Shown piece by piece: positions 34,996 to 46,029 of a DNA stretch of 64,000 nucleotides; position 1 is the first letter of the stretch; every line of letters begins with the position of its first letter. The stretch comes from Nephrocerus scutellatus (taxonomy: Eukaryota; Arthropoda; Insecta; Diptera; Pipunculidae). Location of the stretch: NCBI GenBank assembly GCA_947095585.1, contig OX352761.1, forward strand, positions 49,774,019-49,838,018, in the 5' to 3' direction. A model generated the notes under the pieces. That model did not search any database, was not told where the DNA came from, and worked only from the letters and a program-made list of their open reading frames with translations. The position numbers and the translations under genes are program-made.

Positions 34996-35400
34996 CCCAA
35001 GTAGCAATTTGTTTGCTATTAAGAAAGATTTTCTTATATCAGGCAAAATCAGAAGTTATTCAGAAAGTGTTAAGCAAAATTTTAGTTATGTCTGAATACT
35101 TTGCCTATATTGAAAATATAAGTTCTGATTTTGCTTAAATTTTTGCTAAAATTCAGAATGTTTAAAAATATTAATTTATTCTGAAGGTTTTGCTTAATTT
35201 CAGCTCTGATTCAAAGCAAAATAGTTTTCTTAAATACATGGCGTTTCTAAGAAAATTATTTTGCTCTGAATCAAAGCTGAAATTAAGCAAAACGTTCAGA
35301 CTTATTTGAAATTTTCAAACATTCTGAAATCTAGCAATTCGAGTTGCAAAACCAGAGATAATTTTGACAATATTTTTGCTATTTATATGCAGCGTTTTTA

Positions 35401-38250
35401 AGCAAACTATTTTGCTCTGATTCAGAGCTGAAATTAGGCAACACGTTTAGACTAAATAAAAATTTTCAAACACTCTGAACTTTAGCAAAAGCCAGTTGCA
35501 AAATCAGGGCATTTTTTGCCAATATTTTTGCTATTTTTCAGCGTTTTTTAAGCAAACTATTTTGCTCTGATTCAGAGCTGAAATTAAGCAAAATGTGCGG
35601 ATTAAATTAAAATTTTCAAACATTCTGAATTTTAGCAAAAGCCAGTTGCAAAATCAGGGCATTTTTTGCCAATATTTTTGCTATTTTTCAGCGTTTTTTA
35701 AGCAAACTATTTTGCTCTGATTCAGAGCTGAAATTAAGCAAAATGTGCGGATTAAATTAAAATTTTCAAACATTCTGAATTTTAGCAAAAGCCAGTTGCA
35801 AAATCAGGGCATTTTTTGCCAATATTTTTGCTATTTTTCAGCGTTTTTTAAGCAAACTATTTTGCTCTGATTCAGAGCTGAAATTAAGCAAAATGTGCGG
35901 ATTAAATTAAAATTTTCAAACATTCTGAATTTTAGCAAAAGCCAGTTGCAAAATCAGGGCATTTTTTGCCAATATTTTTGCTATTTTTCAGCGTTTTTTA
36001 AGCAAACTATTTTGCTCTGATTCAGAGCTGAAATTAAGCAAAATGTGCGGATTAAATTAAAATTTTCAAACATTCTGAATTTTAGCAAAAGCCAGTTGCA
36101 AAATCAGGGCATTTTTTGCCAATATTTTTGCTATTTTTTAGCGTTTTTTAAGCAAACTCTTTTGCTCTGATTCAGAGCTGAAATTAGGCAACACGTTCAG
36201 ACTAAATAAAAATTTTCAAACACTCTGAATTTTAGCAAAAGCTAGTTGCAAAATCAGAGCATTTTTTACCAATATTTTTGCTATTTTTCAGCGTTTTTTA
36301 AGCAAACTTTTTTGCTCTGATTCAGAGCTGAAATTAGGCAACACGTTCAGACTAAATAAAAATTTTCAAACACTCTGAATTTAAGCAAAAGCTAGTTGCA
36401 AAATCAGAGCATTTTTTACCAATATTTTTGCTATTTTTCAGCGTTTTTTAAGCAAACTCTTTTGCTCTGATTCAGATCTGAAATTAGGCAACACGTTCAG
36501 ACTAAATAAAAATTTTCAAACACTCTGAATTTAAGCAAAAGCTAGTTGCAAAATCAGAGCATTTTTTGCCAATATTTTTGCTATTTTTCAGCGTTTTTGA
36601 AGCAAACTCTTTTGCTCTGATTCAGAGCTGAAATTAGGCAACACGTTCAGACTAAATAAAAATTTTCAAACACTCTGAATTTTAGCAAAAGCTAGTTGCA
36701 AAATCAGAGCATTTTTTGCCAATATTTTTGCTATTTTTCAGCGTTTTTTGAGCAAACTCTTTTGCTCTGATTCAGAGCTGAAATTAGGCAACACGTTCAG
36801 ACTAAATAAAAATTTTCAAACACTCTGAATTTTAGCAAAAGCTAGTTGCAAAACCAGAGCATTTTTTGCCAATATTTTTGCTATTTTTCAGCGTTTTTTA
36901 AGCAAACTCTTTTGCTCTGATTCAGAACTGAAATTAGGCAACACGTTCAGACTAAATAAAAATTTTCAAACACTCTGAATTTAAGCAAAAGCTAGTTGCA
37001 AAATCAGAGCATTTTTTGCCAATATTTTTGCTATTTTTCAGCGTTTTTTGAGCAAACTCTTTTGCTCTGATTCAGAGCTGAAATTAGGCAACACGTTCAG
37101 ACTAAATAAAAATTTTCAAACACTCTGAATTTTAGCAAAAGCTAGTTGCAAAACCAGAGCATTTTTTGCCAATATTTTTGCTATTTTTCAGCGTTTTTTA
37201 AGCAAACTTTTTTGCTCTGATTCAGAGCTGAAATTAGGCAACACGTTCAGACTAAATAAAAATTTTCAAACACTCTGAATTTTAGCAAAAGCTAGTTGCA
37301 AAATCAGAGCATTTTTTGCCAATATTTTTGCTATTTTTCAGCGTTTTTTGAGCAAACTCTTTTGCTCTGATTCAGAGCTGAAATTAGGCAACACGTTCAG
37401 ACTAAATAAAAATTTTCAAACACTCTGAATTTTAGCAAAAGCTAGTTGCAAAACCAGAGCATTTTTTGCCAATATTTTTGCTATTTTTCAGCATTTTTGA
37501 AGCAAACTCTTTTGCTCTGATTCAGAGCTGAAATTAGGCAACACGTTCAGACTAAATAAAAATTTTCAAACACTCTGAACTTTAGCAAAAGCCAGTTGCA
37601 AAATCAGGGCATTTTTTGCCAATATTTTTGCTATTTTTCAGCGTTTTTTAAGCAAACTATTTTGCTCTGATTCAGAGCTGAAATTAAGCAAAATGTGCGG
37701 ATTAAATTAAAATTTTCAAACATTCTGAATTTTAGCAAAAGCCAGTTGCAAAATCAGGGCATTTTTTGCCAATATTTTTGCTATTTTTCAGCGTTTTTGA
37801 AGCAAACTCTTTTGCTCTGATTCAGAGCTGAAATTAGGCAACACGTTCAAACTAAATAAAAATTTTCAAACACTCTGAATTTTAGCAAAAGCTAGTTGCA
37901 AAATCAGAGCATTTTTTGCCAATATTTTTGCTATTTTTCAGCGTTTTTTGAGCAAACTCTTTTGCTCTGATTCAGAGCTGAAATTAGGCATGACGTTCAG
38001 ACTAAATAAAAATTTTCAAACACTCTGAATTTTAGCAAAAGCTAGTTGCAAGATCAGAGCATTTTTTGCCAATATTTTTGCTATTTTTCTGCGTTTTTTA
38101 AGCAAACTCTTTTGCTCTGATTCAGAGCTGAAAGTAGGCAACACGTTCAGACTAAATAAAAATTTTCAAACACTCTGAATTTTAGCAAAAGCTAGTTGCA
38201 AAATCAGAGCATTTTTTGCCAATATCTTTGCAAATAGCAAATAGAACACA
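35401..38250 (+). repeat. 19-unit tandem array, period exactly 150 bp
   Basis: AGCAAACT.TTTTGCTCTGA recurs at 35401, 35551, 35701 and so on to 38101 with no length change. Each unit contains GCTCTGATTCAGAGC, TTTTCAAACA.TCTGAATTT, GTTGCAAAATCAG and TTTTTGCTATTTTTCAGCG. Two types alternate: A (AAGCAAAATGTGCGGATTAA, CAGGGC) fills most of 35551-36100 and reappears at 37651-37800; B (AGGCAACACGTTCAGACTAA, CAGAGC) fills the rest. Diverged relatives flank it at 35160-35400. Confidence 0.95.
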
Positions 38251-38700
38251 TAAATTGATTTGGGTTTGTTTGCATTTTTTTACAGGTTTGTTTTAAAATA
38301 TATTTACAAAATATGTTAATTTTCGCAACATAAAAAATATCAAGCCACGTGCCAAGCAAAAACCCGGTTGTTGGTGGTAATAAAAAAGGTATAAATCTGC
38401 CGAAATATAAAGTTCTTTTTTTTTGGGAAATGGAACAGTCAAACGGGCAATCGGTGACAGATTTTCATGTCAAATAATTTTTCTGGTACAAATGTCTATG
38501 TATACACCGACACTCGCGCCACACGTTTCAGACGCGCACAAAACTTTAAATCTATAGTTGGATAAAAATGACTTCAGAGAGGTCGAAAAAACTACTATTG
38601 CACGAATCACACGTGCCAGAGGAGACTGATTACATGTGCTCACACGCGGAACCTAACTAGCTACTCACAAAATTTCAACTCTCTGGGATTTGTGGAAGTT
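38250..38700 (-). other. core region shared with element 1
   Basis: Reverse-strand homologue of 4450-4870. It contains the leader, the ATGCAAACAAACC start and the TCTGAAACGTGTGGCGCGAG stretch, but an unrelated ~110-bp segment replaces the middle (about 38385-38490), and the short ORF stops after some 13 codons where the 150-bp array begins. Confidence 0.6.
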
Positions 38701-38739
38701 TTTTAAAAAAGTTCTTAAAAAGTTGAGAAAATCTCTTTT

Positions 38740-39480
38740 TCACATATTTTTTTTTTATAATGTACACACGCTAAAGGGGTTTGCACACTTATAATGCTTA
38801 GCACAGCGTGGGCGTTAGGAAATTAGGGAGAGGAAAGGATGAGATGTCTATGCACGCGTGTCTTAAACGACTGCAGATCATACAAAAGCGGAAACACATA
38901 ATCAGGCAATTCATTCCACATAACTATCGTGCGGTTAAAGAAGGAATCTCTGAGTTGGTTAGTACGCCCGCAAATAGGCTTAATGGTGGACCCGTGAGCT
39001 CGATTTGAGGCACGGGTATTACGGATGGGTTGCAGAATGGGCGGGATGCATTTGGATATTTATTTGGAACACCGCTTGTGGAAAAAGCAATACAACAGTG
39101 ACAGGCAGGAAACATTCCATTGTCCCAGACAATACAGTTGTATTCAAGTTTAGGGCGAATATACGCCTTGTAAATAGTAGCCAGATCTGAAGGAGTGAAG
39201 TACATCTTGCTGGCATCTCGCAGCTTTTTTGGCGATTGCAAATATGTGGTCATTCCAACATTCAGAAAGGTATTTACAAGTCCCTTTGAGCAGGGTGTTA
39301 TTAATTCCATAAGCATTCATTTTAGACAAAACTTTACAACTTTACTTTCACCAAATTTATGAATAGACTGGTTCCACCTTTCAGTTAGATAAGCCATCAG
39401 GTCACCTGTAGAACGCTGCCTACGAAAACCATACTGCTGGTCACTAAGGATTTCACGATATTCACATATAATGATGGAAT
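38740..39480 (-). pseudogene. LINE 4: jockey-like RT piece joined to C-terminus
   Basis: At 39470-39350 the - strand reads SDQQYGFRRQRSTGDL, an RT finger motif, then jumps to YLQSPKKLRD..YFTPSDLATIYKAYIRPKLEY (frame 38924-39316), the thumb/C-terminal region. The palm with motifs A to C is missing. Later C-terminal pieces (WNELPD-like, YDLQ.FKTRVHR-like) are readable after frame shifts near 38940-38800. The 3' end is an AT-rich run near 38745. It lies inside element 2, absent from element 1. Confidence 0.75.
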
Positions 39481-39839
39481 TATAATATTAACCCATAGTA
39501 ATCAAGAAATTATTAATTATTATTATTATTAGCATTTACGCTATTTTTACGTGGAACATAAAACAACATTGAAATTTTTTTCGCATGTGTCCATATAGTA
39601 TAACTAGTTTAATTTACAACTAGCTATCTCATTGTTTCTTATTCTTTACTTTTGTTAAGTAGCAGCCATCTTGAAATTAAAATAATCAAATCAGTATCTC
39701 CTTATCCATATTTGTATGGAAGCCCCCTGAACAAAATTCTGAAAAATTCATAAAAACTTGAAATTTGTAGATTTTTGGATTATAAAAAAATTGGAAACTT
39801 GAAAATTTCAAAACGGAGTAGTTTGGTCAAAAATGCCAC

Positions 39840-40570
39840 ATAGAAATAGCGAAAATATTGGGAAAATTAGTTCTGTTTTTGCAACTTGCTATGCAAAAAC
39901 TCAGAATATCTGAAAACTTAATTTAGCCTATTTTTGCTTTATTTCAGCACTGATTTAGAGCAAAGTAGTTTACTCAAAAAACGCTGCATTTAAATAGCAA
40001 AAAAATTAGCAAATCAGCTCTGTTTTTGCAACTCGCTCTACTGAAATTCAGAATGTTTGAAATTTTTAAATTAGTCTGAACGTTTTTCTTAATTTCAGCT
40101 CTGGATCAGAGCAAAATAATTTACTCAAAAACATTGCATATAAATAGCAAAAAAACAGCAAAATCAGCTTTGATTTTGCAAATCGATTTGGCTAAAATTC
40201 AGAATGTTTGAAAATTTTTATTTAGTGTGAACGTTTTGCTTTATTTCAGCTCTGAATCAGAGCAAAATAGTTTGCTTAAAAAACGCTGAACAATAGCAAA
40301 AATATTGGCAAAAAATGCTCTGATTTTGCAACTGGCTTTTGCTAAAATTCAGAATGTTTGAAAATTTTTATTTAGTGTGAACGTTTTGCTTTATTTCAGC
40401 TCTGAATCAAAGCAAAATAGTTTGCTTAAAAAACGCTGAAAAATAGCAAAAATATTGGCAAAAAATGCTCTGATTTTGCAACTGGCTTTTGTCAAAATTC
40501 AGAATGTTTGAAAATTTTAATTTAGTCTGAACGTTTTGCTTAATTTCAGCTCTGCTTCAGAGCAAAACTG
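39840..40570 (-). repeat. diverged 120-150-bp units on the other side of the element 2 core
   Basis: Five to six units with the GCTCTGAATCAGAGC and AACGTTTTGCTT phrases, inverted relative to the 35401-38250 array. They correspond to 2390-2840 of element 1. Confidence 0.8.
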
Positions 40571-40624
40571 TTTTGGGCAGCAAGAATTGCTAATAATTAA
40601 TATAGACCGATTTTAGCATTGGTT

Positions 40625-40715
40625 GTATACACAGTACTTAGGTCAGATGGTTAAGGAGTCGCTTCATATGCAGATGATGATGGTTCAATTCCCGTATCAG
40701 GTAACTTTTCAAATA
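40625..40715 (+). repeat. tRNA-like pol III box pair inside element 2
   Basis: Box A-like TAGGTCAGATGG at 40639-40650 and a perfect box B GGTTCAATTCC at 40682-40692, spaced as in a tRNA gene. Flanking pairing for an acceptor stem is not evident, so this is a tRNA-derived fragment or SINE head rather than a tRNA gene. The 5' half (through the box A region) is also present in element 1 near 2310-2390 on the other strand; the box B half is not. Confidence 0.45.
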
Positions 40716-40929
40716 CTACTGAATTATTCATAAATAAAAAACTAGCAATGATTTAAAATTCCAGAAAACCGAATGAATTTGTGCGGGAGATAGAAAAAAT
40801 TGTAAAATAGCGAAGAGTCGGAAGGGGAAGGGAAAAGAAGAAGGGTGGAAATAATAAAACAACAATAAAAAATAACACCATCAACCAACAACAACAACAA
40901 AAATAACCAGAAAAATATAATATACAACA

Positions 40930-42860
40930 ATTAAATAAATTGAAAATTTAAATTTTTTTTTGTTGTTCTTATTTTTCGAAAAATTTAGCAAAATTTTCTC
41001 TGATTATTAGCAATTGTTTAGCAAAATTTTCTCTGATTTTTCGAAAAATGTAAGCAAACTTTTCTCTGACTTTTCCATGATTCAGCGATTACGCAAAATA
41101 TAGCGATAGCAAACTAATTTGCTTAGTTGCAAATTTATTGCTCCTAAGAAGCTGATCAGAAGGTTTTCGACCTCCACTTTCTTCTGAATACCTACTGTTT
41201 TGCTAAAAAATAGTCTTAATGATTTCTCAAAAAAAAAATTAGCAAAATTTTCTCTGGTTTTTCGAAAAAATTTAAGCAAAGTTTTCTCTGATTTTTCGAA
41301 AAAAATTTAGCAAACTTTTCTTTGATTTTTTGAAAAATCTTAGCAAATTTTTCTCTGATTCAGCAATTACGCAAAATACAGCGTTAGCAAACTAACTTGC
41401 TTAGATGCAAATTTATTGCTCCTAAGAAGCTGATCAGAAAGTTTTCGACCTCCACTTTCTTCTGAATACCTACTGTTTTGCTAAAAAATAGTCTTAATGA
41501 TTTCTCAAAAAAAAATTAGCAAAATTTTCTCTGGTTTTTCGAAAAAATTTAAGAAAAGTTTTCTCGGATTTTTCGAAAAAAATTTAGCAAACTTTTCTTT
41601 GATTTTTTGAAAAATCTTAGCAAATTTTTCTCTGATTCAGCAATTACGCAAAATACAGCGTTAGCAAACTAACTTGCTTAGATGCAAATTTATTGCTCCT
41701 AAGAAGCTGATCAGAAGGTTTTCGACCTCCACTTTCTTCTGAATACCTACTGTTTGCTAAAAAATAGTCTTAATGATTTCTCAAAAAAAAATTAGAAAAA
41801 TTTTCTCTGGTTTTTCGAAAAAATTTAAGAAAAGTTTTCTCTGATTTTTCGAAAAAAATTTAGCAAACTTTTCTTTGATTTTTTGAAAAATCTTAGCAAA
41901 TTTTTCTCTGATTCAGCAATTACGCAAAATACAGCGTTAGCAAACTAACTTGCTTAGATGCAAATTTATTGCTCCTAAGAAGCTGATCAGAAGGTTTTCG
42001 ACCTCCACTTTCTTCTGAATACCTACTGTTTTGCTAAAAAATAGTCTTAATGATTTCTCAAAAAAAAATTAGCAAAATTTTCTCTGGTTTTTCGAAAAAA
42101 TTTAAGAAAAGTTTTCTCTGATTTTTCGAAAAAAATTTAGCAAACTTTTCTTCGATTTTTTGAAAAATCTTAGCAAATTTTTCTCTGATTCAGCAATTAC
42201 GCAAAATACAGCGTTAGCAAACTAACTTGCTTAGATGCAAATTTATTGCTCCTAAGAAGCTGATCAGAAGGTTTTCGACCTCCACTTTCTTCTGAATACC
42301 TACTGTTTTGCTAAAAAAAAGTCTTAATGATTTCTCAAAAAAAAATTAGCAAAATTTTCTCTGGTTTTTCGAAAAAATTTAAGAAAAGTTTTCTCTGATT
42401 TTTCGAAAAAAATTTAGCAAACTTTTCTTTGATTTTTTGAAAAATCTTAGCAAATTTTTCTCTGATTCAGCAATTACGCAAAATACAGCGTTAGCAAACT
42501 AACTTGCTTAGATGCAAATTTATTGCTCCTAAGAAGCTGATCAGAAGGTTTTCGACCTCCACTTTCTTCTGAATACCTACTGTTTGCTAAAAAATAGTCT
42601 TAATGATTTCTCAAAAAAAAATTAGCAAAATTTTCTCTGGTTTTTCGAAAAAATTTAAGAAAAGTTTTCTCGGATTTTTCGAAAAAAATTTAGCAAACTT
42701 TTCTTTGATTTTTTGAAAAATCTTAGCAAATTTTTCTCTGATTCAGCAATTACGCAAAATACAGCGTTAGCAAACTAATTTGCTTAGTTGCAAATTTATT
42801 GCTCCTAAGAAGCTGATCAGAAGGTTTTCGACCTCCACTTTCTTCGGAATACCTACTGTT
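40930..42860 (+). repeat. 277-bp tandem array (about 6.5 units)
   Basis: GCTGATCAGA occurs at 41151, 41429, 41706, 41982, 42259, 42536 and 42812, intervals of 276-278 bp. Units contain TTTTCTCTG.TTTTTCGAAAAA iterations and GATTCAGCAATTACGCAAAA. The outermost units use CTAATTTGCTTAGTTGC, the inner ones CTAACTTGCTTAGATGC. Two diverged copies occur in element 1 (1840-2300, other strand). Confidence 0.95.
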
Positions 42861-43089
42861 TTGCTAAATAACAGCTCTCAGAATTTCGCAAATTTTGCTA
42901 TTAGGCAACTACTTTTCGCAAATTCAGAGAATAGTTTGCTTGAAATTGTTACTTGGGCAAGCAACGGCTATGTTTTTATCAAACTTGAATTAGTAATGAG
43001 CGGAGAGGCCAAGAAATAAAAATGTAATTTGTGTGTCGAAAAGGGGACGTTGGGGAGAGGACTCCAAAGTTTTGAGTTTTTTTTTTTTT

Positions 43090-43515
43090 TAAAAATACAT
43101 TTTTCTACGCGGTTTTAAAATACACATGTGTAAAAATTTTTTATGGGAGCCCCGAACTTGGAGCCCGATCACTTCCAAATTTCAATAGTATGAGTTGTCC
43201 TCGGAGATACACATGTGTTTAAAATTTGAAGAAAATGGGTTAGTTATTAAAAAAATTATGTGGGGACCCCTAGACCACCGGTCCCGACCATTCCGATATT
43301 CCGAAAATTTTACAAAAAGTTTTGTTCATCGGAGATATACTTGTGTTTAAAATTTGAAGAAAATCGGATTAATTTTTAAAAATTTATATGGATCCCCATC
43401 GAACCTCAGGGCTAAATTGGATCAATTTTTTAAATGGGCACCCCTCGGCACTGAGGTCCCAAATTTCAATAGAAAGTGTTTTCACCAGAAATACACATGT
43501 GTGCAAAATTTAATT
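43090..43515 (+). repeat. partial copy of the AT-rich TAAATTCTCTA family
   Basis: Four units with ACACATGTG and GGGAGCCCC/GGGGACCCC blocks; cut at about 43515 where a Helitron helicase fragment begins. Confidence 0.75.
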
Positions 43516-43760
43516 AACTTGTTCATAATATTCATACTCAGTGACTACGCCTATTAATATGGCAAGTATTTGATTGTTTGTTTCGTGGATGTCTCCATTT
43601 TTAGCAGCAAGAATGGCCCATTCTCTCAACCGGTTGAAAATGTGATAGTTTTGAGAAACAGCCGGATAAATGGAATTTATTAGTTCTGCGGCAGATTTCA
43701 AAAATCGGATGTCAATTTTATATTGCCATAAGACACGGCTACTAATATAACTTTTCCAAT
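43510..43760 (-). pseudogene. Helitron Pif1-like helicase fragment
   Basis: The - strand frame 43510-43701 reads AELINSIYPAVSQNY then LREWAILAAKNGDIHETNNQIL, matching the Helitron helicase segment around the conserved R.ILA..N..V..IN motif, which lies before the last helicase motifs. About 65 residues remain. No Rep (HUH) domain is in the window. It directly abuts a copy of the AT-rich family, which raises the possibility that the two belonged to one element. Confidence 0.65.
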
Positions 43761-43799
43761 TTGTAGTAGGAGCGAAAATGTCCCAAAACCAGCCGGTCG

Positions 43800-44150
43800 C
43801 CGAGTACCATTCTTAACACCATTATTCATCTCAGGGACCTCGAAAAGTATGGGATCGACACTAATATCCGGAGATACAACTCACCCGTAGGAGTGTCCTA
43901 CCAACGCTATTCATCTCAGTGACCCCGAGAACTATAGAATGTACACTAATATTGGTCACCCCCTCACTTATCGACCCCATCCCCATAGAACTGTCTTACC
44001 ATCATCATTAAACTCAGCGACCCCGATAACTATATAATCGACACAAATATCGGTCACCCCTCAGCTATTGACATACCCCTAAAGCTGTCTTACCATCACC
44101 ATTGGACTCAGCGACCCCGAAACTATAAAATCGACACTGATATCGGTGTC
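43800..44150 (+). repeat. ~95-bp minisatellite, four imperfect copies
   Basis: Phrases TCTTACCAT.A.CATT..ACTCAGCGACCCCG followed by ACTATA.AATCGACACTAATATCGGTCACCCC recur near 43811, 43895, 43991 and 44085. GC-richer than its surroundings. No coding sense found. Confidence 0.75.
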
Positions 44151-44154
44151 AATT

Positions 44155-44890
44155 TCAGAGAGATTGGGCTGCGGGATCGAGGGGCTCCCATACAAATTTT
44201 CCATTTAGCGGCATCGTCAGATCATATAATACTATAATGACTGTGTTCTGTGTGCGCTGATGAGTGATGCGATGTAGGCAGCGCTGATTGAATTTACGAT
44301 TGGGGTTGTTTTGTTGTTGCGTTGCAGCAGAGAGTAGAGAGAATTTGTGTTTTGTATATATATTGTGTTCGAGTATATGAAGAACTGGTAACGCAATAAA
44401 CTGCTTTACATCTTAACTCAACTCAAAAGAAATAATTTCAGTGGTACTTCGTACCGTACGTCGTTGTATGTACGTCGCACCAACCGTGCGCTGTGGCTGC
44501 TATGTTTTCAACACCAAAAGGCGAATTCACCACAAAATCGAATCTCCGAGAGAATTTACAAGAAAAATTTCATTTTTTAAATTCGCTTGCCCGTGGCACG
44601 CCTGTCTGTCTGTCGGTCGGTCGGTCGGTCGGTCTGTTTGTCGTGGAATCTTGCGATTATTTTTTAGCCCACTTTTCAAAGTCCGATTTTATTGAAATTT
44701 CGCCATGTGTATTTCCGGAGACAAAACTTTCGTATTAAAATTCCCATATAAATTTTTTAAAAATTAACCCGATTTTCTTTAAATTTTATACACATGTGTA
44801 TCTCCGATTGACAACACTTTTTGGAAACATTTTGGATACCCCAAGATCATGGGGCCCAACAAATTTTTTAAAAAAAATAACCCGAATTTT
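44155..44890 (-). repeat. AT-rich family copy with leader and promoter-like module, reversed
   Basis: Reading on the - strand: AT-rich units (44890-44640), GGTCGGTCGGTC simple repeat (44610-44640), then the CATAGCAGCCACAGCGC segment (44510-44440), CAACTCAAAAG.AATAATTT in reverse, a TATATATA stretch (44355-44370) and the CAACCCCAATCG leader to 44290. It shows that module and leader belong to the repeat family and not only to the 16601-32518 array. Confidence 0.65.
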
Positions 44891-44894
44891 TAAA

Positions 44895-46025
44895 TTCTCT
44901 ATATTAACTTCGCGTGCCCGTGGCTGGTGGACTGGCTGGCTGGCTGGTCAGATTTTGTGATCAATTTTTAAAGCACTTCCCAAGGCCCGATTTTATTGAA
45001 ATTTTGCACACATGTATATTTCCGGTGACAATACTTTCTATAAAAATTTGGGGCCCCTGTAAAGTATACAAATATTTTACAAAATTTACCCGATTTTCTT
45101 AAAATTTTATACAAATGTGTATCTCCGGTGGAAAACATTTTTTGTAAAAAATTTGGAGACTCCAGGTCGTGAGACCCCTTAAAATGTTGTTAAAAAATAA
45201 CCCGATTTTCTTCTAATTTTGTAGAAGTATGTATCTCCGATGGAAAACACTTTTTGTAAAAATGTTGGAGACCCCGGGCACCAGGGTCGTGGGCCCATAC
45301 AAATTTTTTAAAAAAATTAACCTGATTTCCTCAAATTACATACACATGTGTATCTCCGATGGACATTACTTTTTGTAAACATTTTGGATAACCCCCGGGC
45401 CGCGTGGTCGTGGGGCCCCAAAAACTTTTTTAAAAAAATTAACCCGATTTTCTTCAAATTTTTTTAGAAGTATGTATCTCCGATGGACAACACTTTTTGT
45501 AAAAATTTTGGAGACCCAGGGCCCCAGGGTTGTGGGGCCCCACAATTTTTTTTAAAAAAAATTTACCCGATTTTCTTCAAGTTTTATATACGCGTGTATA
45601 TCCGATAGACAACACTTTTTGTAAAAAAAAATTGGAGACCCCAGGGTCATAAATTTCTTTTCAAATTTTATACACGCTATTATTTCCGATGGACAACAAT
45701 TTTGGTAAATATTTTGGAGACTCCGGGCCCCGGGGGCGTGTGGCACATTAACAGTTTTTTTTTTAAATTAACCCTATTTTCTTCAAATTTTTTTTTAAAT
45801 TATCCTGATTAACTTTAAATATTAAACATATATGGTATATATCTCCGATAGACCGAACTTTTTGTTTTCATACAATTTTTTTTTTACACATGTATCTCCG
45901 GTATGAATAGTTTTAGAAAAAATTTTGAAGTGAATGGGGCTCTAATAAATTTTTTCCAAACTTTGCAAACATATCTATCCCCTATTAGAGAATTTACATG
46001 AAAGATTTTATGGGTTGATTTTTTT
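44895..46025 (-). mobile_element. complete reversed copy of the TAAATTCTCTA family (~1.1 kb)
   Basis: Begins TTTTTAAATTCTCTATATTA and ACTTCGCGTGCCCGTGGC, continues with TGGCTGGCTGG, about eight ~115-bp units, and ends TTAGAGAATTTACATGAAAG..ATGGGTTG. The same end sequences bound other copies. Confidence 0.75.
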
Positions 46026-46029
46026 ATTA

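Larger units (their letters stand above)
34996..42957 (-). mobile_element. CCCAAGTA-ended DNA element 2, non-autonomous, 7.96 kb
   Basis: Ends are CCCAAGTAGCAATTT at 34996 and the inverse of CCCAAGTAACAATTT at 42957; flanking 2 bp are CA on both sides (34994-34995, 42958-42959). Compared with element 1 it is inverted: its right end matches the left end of element 1 for over 100 bp. Order: 150-bp array, core shared with element 1 (38250-38700), LINE fragment, more 150-bp-like units, a pol III-like segment, 277-bp array. No transposase. Strand is given relative to element 1. Confidence 0.82.

Noticed and set aside
40639..40692. Functional tRNA gene
   Set aside because: The A and B boxes are present but no acceptor or anticodon stem pairing was seen.
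35401..42860. Regular spacing that might suggest a CRISPR array or prokaryotic repeat
   Set aside because: Units are continuous tandem repeats without unique spacers, and the context is a eukaryotic transposon.
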